Shown one piece after another: positions 61,416 to 64,000 of a stretch of DNA of 64,000 nucleotides (within the stretch, counting starts at the first letter, position 1; the number at the start of each line of letters is the position of its first letter). Made by a program: the position numbers and the translations under genes. This DNA comes from Acidovorax soli (lineage in GTDB: Bacteria > Pseudomonadota > Gammaproteobacteria > Burkholderiales > Burkholderiaceae_C): positions 1-64,000 of the forward strand of contig NZ_JACHLK010000019.1 in NCBI RefSeq assembly GCF_014207955.1, written 5' to 3'. Under the pieces are notes generated by a model. The model did no database searches. It worked only from the letters and a program-made list of their open reading frames with translations, and had not been told where the DNA came from.

Positions 61416-63656
61416 TCAGGCCTTGGCCATCACCGCCAGTTCCTGGTGCAGCAGCAGCTCCACCTCGCTGGGCTCGAACTGCGCCGTCATGAGCGGTATC
61501 GCAAAGCTGTAGATGGCCTCTTCGCGCCGCAGCACCCAGGCCAGTTGCAGGCGCGCGAGCGACTGGCGCAGGGCCTGGGCGTCGGCCTGCACGCCATGGC
61601 CCTGCAGCAGGCCTGCCAGGGCCACCAGGCTGGTCTGCCCCTGCTGGGCCACGTGGTAGACCACCACGCGGTCGAGCCGGCAGGCCGCGTCGTCGGGCGA
61701 GAGGCGGCCCCAGCCGGCCAGGGCGTCCTGCACGGGTTGGGAGGCCAGGGCCTGGTCGAGGTGGCGCTTTTCAATCACGCGCTCGCCGGGCTTCAGGGCC
61801 TCCAGGCATTCCTGGCAGAGGATGGCGACGAGGTTGGCGCGCTGGCCGCTGGCATCCACCAGGCGCTCCACCAGGGCGTCGCCGCCAAAGCCCAGGCGCA
61901 GGCGGCGCAGCGGCTCGGTGGCCAGGGCCTTGCAGGCCGGGCGCTCCAGCCCGCCGATGGCCAGCACCTCGCCAAAATTGCGCAGCGGGCTCTGGTAGTC
62001 GAGCACGGCCGTGGCATACAGGTCCCAGAAACCGGCCAGCATGAACCAGCAGCGCCCCTCCTCGCTGAGCGAGCGCAGGGTGGACAGCTGGTGGTAGCCG
62101 TTGTTCGACTCGTCGCGGAAGAACAGGTCGGCCTCGTCGATCAGCAGGTACAGGCGCTTGCCGGTGTACTGGGCCTGCAGGTGGTCCACGATGGCTTCGA
62201 GCGGGGTGTCGGCCGGCAGGCCGAACTGCAGCGCCATGCGCGGCGACAGGCGGTGGTCGCGCAGCGAGACGTAGTGGCACACGATCTGCGGGTGGCCCTG
62301 CAGGCGGCGCTGCACGGCCTTGAGCAGGCTGCTCTTGCCCAGTTGGCGCCCGCCCACCACCAGGTAGTTGGCGGGCTCGCGGTTGACCACGCGGGCCAGC
62401 AGCTGTTCGCGCCCGAAGAAGGAGCCCTCGCGCGTCACGCCGCCGCGGGTCTGGTAGGGCGAGATGCGCGTCACGCGCAGTTGCGCGGCCAAGAGGCGCA
62501 GCAGCACCTGCAACGGCTCGCGCGCGAGCAGCCATTCGGTCTGGCTGGCGCTGTCCACCATGACGTGCAGGTTGGCGCCGTCGTCGGTGTGGGCGCGCAG
62601 CAGGGGCCAGGGGTTCTCGGTGCCATGGTCGCACAGAATGAGCAGCACGTCGGTGCCGGTCTGCGCGGCGCGCAGTTGGCGCAGCACGGTGGCCTCGTCG
62701 AGCCCGGGCTGCGGCACATACAGCAGGCAGCGATCCAGTGAAACCGGCAGATCGGGCGGAAACTTCCACTCGAACACCGCGCCGGGCAGCGCCCAGTCGC
62801 GGCTCGGCTGGCTGCTGGCGGACACACGCTCGGCCAGCACCATGGACTGGTCGGCCGCGTCGTCGTGTGCAAACTGTACGGCGCTCTGCCAGTCCTTGGT
62901 GCGCACTTCGGCGGCTTCGAGCGTGGCGCGCAGCCGGCCCACGGTGCGCAGCAACTGGTCGATGCGCGGCAGGCGCGAGACCGGGGTGCGCAGCAGCTTC
63001 TCGGGCCGCAGTTGCGCCGGGCCGATCAGCGGGTGGCGCAGCACCCACACCACGGCGCCCACGGCGAAGATCAGAGCGCACCACTTGATGAGGCTGCGCA
63101 GCCAGCCGAAGGGGTCCGCCGCCTCGACCGCGGCGATGCGGCTTTGGCGCACGGCTTCGGGGTCCATGTCGTCGCCCTTGCCGTCCTGGCTGTCCTGGCT
63201 CTGGGGGCCGGCGGCGCAGCTGATGGGCAGTGCGCCGGCGGGCATGGGCGGTTTGCCGGGGCGGCAGGTCCAGTGGTACATGTCGGGCGTCATGTGCAGC
63301 AGCACCTGGGTGCCGGCCAGGTGGCCCAGGGCCGGGTCGTTGATGACGTCGACCTGCAGGCGCAGCGGCCCGGGCGAGGTGACGCGCAGCTTGGGGAAGG
63401 CGACCGATGGCGCGTACTTCTGGATGTCCTTGGGCCAGTGGCCCAGCTCCTGGCTGGCCTGCACCAGGGCCACGCGCCACTGCACCAGCTCGCCCCACAC
63501 GGGGCCGATGCTCTCGTAGGTGCGCACCGATCCGCGGGTGGCAGGGTTCAGGTGCGGCGTGAGCAGTGCGCTGCCAACGAACAGCGTGACGCCGGCGATC
63601 AGCAGCGCGCGCGCCACCGGCCAGGTCATCCAGGATTTGAGCTGCTCGATGATCAT
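61416..63656 (-). CDS. membrane-anchored P-loop ATPase of STAND-like layout
   Basis: 746 residues. The first membrane helix (about 14-35) and a second (about 186-208) enclose a periplasmic domain of about 150 residues with two cysteines (TCRPGKPPMPAGALPISC). The cytosolic part has an unrecognised domain (about 280-390), a conserved FFGREQLLARV entry, Walker A GGRQLGKSS (about 432-440), Walker B LYLLIDEAD (about 502-510) and a helical C-terminal region that may hold winged helices. The Walker motifs and GRE entry resemble STAND/AAA_35-type signalling ATPases. Its ATG overlaps the preceding stop (ATGA). The function is unknown. Confidence 0.85.
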   Translation of the reverse strand: MIIEQLKSWMTWPVARALLIAGVTLFVGSALLTPHLNPATRGSVRTYESIGPVWGELVQWRVALVQASQELGHWPKDIQKYAPSVAFPKLRVTSPGPLRLQVDVINDPALGHLAGTQVLLHMTPDMYHWTCRPGKPPMPAGALPISCAAGPQSQDSQDGKGDDMDPEAVRQSRIAAVEAADPFGWLRSLIKWCALIFAVGAVVWVLRHPLIGPAQLRPEKLLRTPVSRLPRIDQLLRTVGRLRATLEAAEVRTKDWQSAVQFAHDDAADQSMVLAERVSASSQPSRDWALPGAVFEWKFPPDLPVSLDRCLLYVPQPGLDEATVLRQLRAAQTGTDVLLILCDHGTENPWPLLRAHTDDGANLHVMVDSASQTEWLLAREPLQVLLRLLAAQLRVTRISPYQTRGGVTREGSFFGREQLLARVVNREPANYLVVGGRQLGKSSLLKAVQRRLQGHPQIVCHYVSLRDHRLSPRMALQFGLPADTPLEAIVDHLQAQYTGKRLYLLIDEADLFFRDESNNGYHQLSTLRSLSEEGRCWFMLAGFWDLYATAVLDYQSPLRNFGEVLAIGGLERPACKALATEPLRRLRLGFGGDALVERLVDASGQRANLVAILCQECLEALKPGERVIEKRHLDQALASQPVQDALAGWGRLSPDDAACRLDRVVVYHVAQQGQTSLVALAGLLQGHGVQADAQALRQSLARLQLAWVLRREEAIYSFAIPLMTAQFEPSEVELLLHQELAVMAKA

Positions 63657-64000
63657 GGGGTGGGCGCGTCCAGCACCATCAGGCCGGCATGGCGCACGGT
63701 GGCGCAGCGCCAGTGCAGGCGCGCCGCATCGCCCGTGCCGCGCACGTGGATGAGGTTGCCCCAGAACAGGCGGCGCAGGTCGTCGTCCTGCAGGTAGGGG
63801 CGCGCGCGGCCCAGGTCGTCGGCCTGCAGCAGGCTGCGCAGGCGCTCGCGCGAAGCGCCCTCCTGCGCCAGCGGCAGAAAGGTCTGCCACAGGCGCGGGC
63901 TGGCGGCCAGGTGGGTGCGCAGCGCGGCAGAGCCGGCCTGGGTCTCGTTCACGCCCTGCTCCACCAGCCACTGCAGGCCTTCCTCGAACAGCGCGGGGTG
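63653..64000 (-). CDS. 3' end of an unknown gene, truncated by the window edge
   Basis: The last 115 codons of a gene whose start lies beyond the right edge. The visible part is helical (LQWLVEQGVNETQAGSAALRTHLAASPRLWQTFLPLAQEG, LLQADDLGRARPYLQDDDLRRLFW) and ends in a short strand-rich segment (LHWRCATVRHAGLMVLDAPTP). No family recognised. Its stop overlaps the ATPase start as ATGA, so the two are coupled and probably functionally linked. Confidence 0.75.
   Translation of the reverse strand, partial: HPALFEEGLQWLVEQGVNETQAGSAALRTHLAASPRLWQTFLPLAQEGASRERLRSLLQADDLGRARPYLQDDDLRRLFWGNLIHVRGTGDAARLHWRCATVRHAGLMVLDAPTP

Overview
The window looks like chromosome from a high-GC betaproteobacterium of the Comamonadaceae (Acidovorax, Delftia or Comamonas type). 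The evidence is the very GC-rich codon use, two Bug/TctC solute-binding proteins, many LysR regulators, GGDEF signalling genes, AtuA-like catabolic genes, and a GC-rich dispersed repeat of a kind I remember from this family. Genus is inference. No phage, plasmid replication gene, CRISPR array or rRNA gene was found. The only tRNA sequence is a 3' fragment.

Layout. 1-317: AT-rich, no gene. 0.3-4.9 kb: a DctB/DctD-like two-component pair divergent from a tctC gene, which has a strong sigma-54 promoter match and two upstream repeated dyads. 4.9-7.3 kb: a three-gene membrane operon (DUF3649, PepSY, DUF3325) of the siderophore-uptake type behind a Fur-box-like site. 7.5-16.8 kb: a PAS-GAF-GGDEF protein, small membrane proteins, GrpB, an ArsB-like permease, an ABC exporter, an EthD protein and a pair of c-type cytochromes. 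16.8-18.5 kb: a MocR regulator whose start is separated from its probable operator by a small inverted-repeat element. 19-21 kb: a chemoreceptor. 20.8-28.7 kb: a sugar operon of ROK repressor, RbsA/RbsC/RbsB-type transporter, sugar isomerase, Gfo/Idh/MocA dehydrogenase and perhaps an acetyltransferase. 28.9-41.4 kb: mixed genes, including a 5'-nucleotidase-like lipoprotein, a TPR protein with a degenerate serine-protease-like half, a MASE1-GGDEF protein, EamA/LysR and MBL/LysR divergent pairs, and a gene cut by a 266-bp MITE.

41.5-47.6 kb is a catabolic block with a LysR regulator divergent from AtuA-like and AtuA-associated genes, a second tctC, and a secreted alpha/beta-hydrolase-domain lipoprotein. 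47.8-50.4 kb is a hybrid histidine kinase. 50.6-56.2 kb is an AT-richer accessory segment: it begins at a 3' fragment of tRNA-Asn with its terminator and carries a 1588-residue Rhs/YD-repeat protein with a signal peptide, a variable C-terminus and a small downstream gene that may be its immunity gene. 56.3-64.0 kb holds a phytase/esterase-like lipoprotein and then a minus-strand run whose core is a membrane-anchored P-loop ATPase of STAND-like layout, an ankyrin-repeat protein and a lipoprotein. The upstream end of this run leaves the window.

Taken together, the window is dominated by nutrient acquisition (two Bug systems, sugar ABC, iron), each with a local regulator, plus small mobile repeats that have altered two loci and one toxin-type accessory segment. 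The best new leads are the sigma-54 control region of tctC, the two MITE-like elements, the Rhs/tRNA junction and the ATPase-ankyrin cluster.
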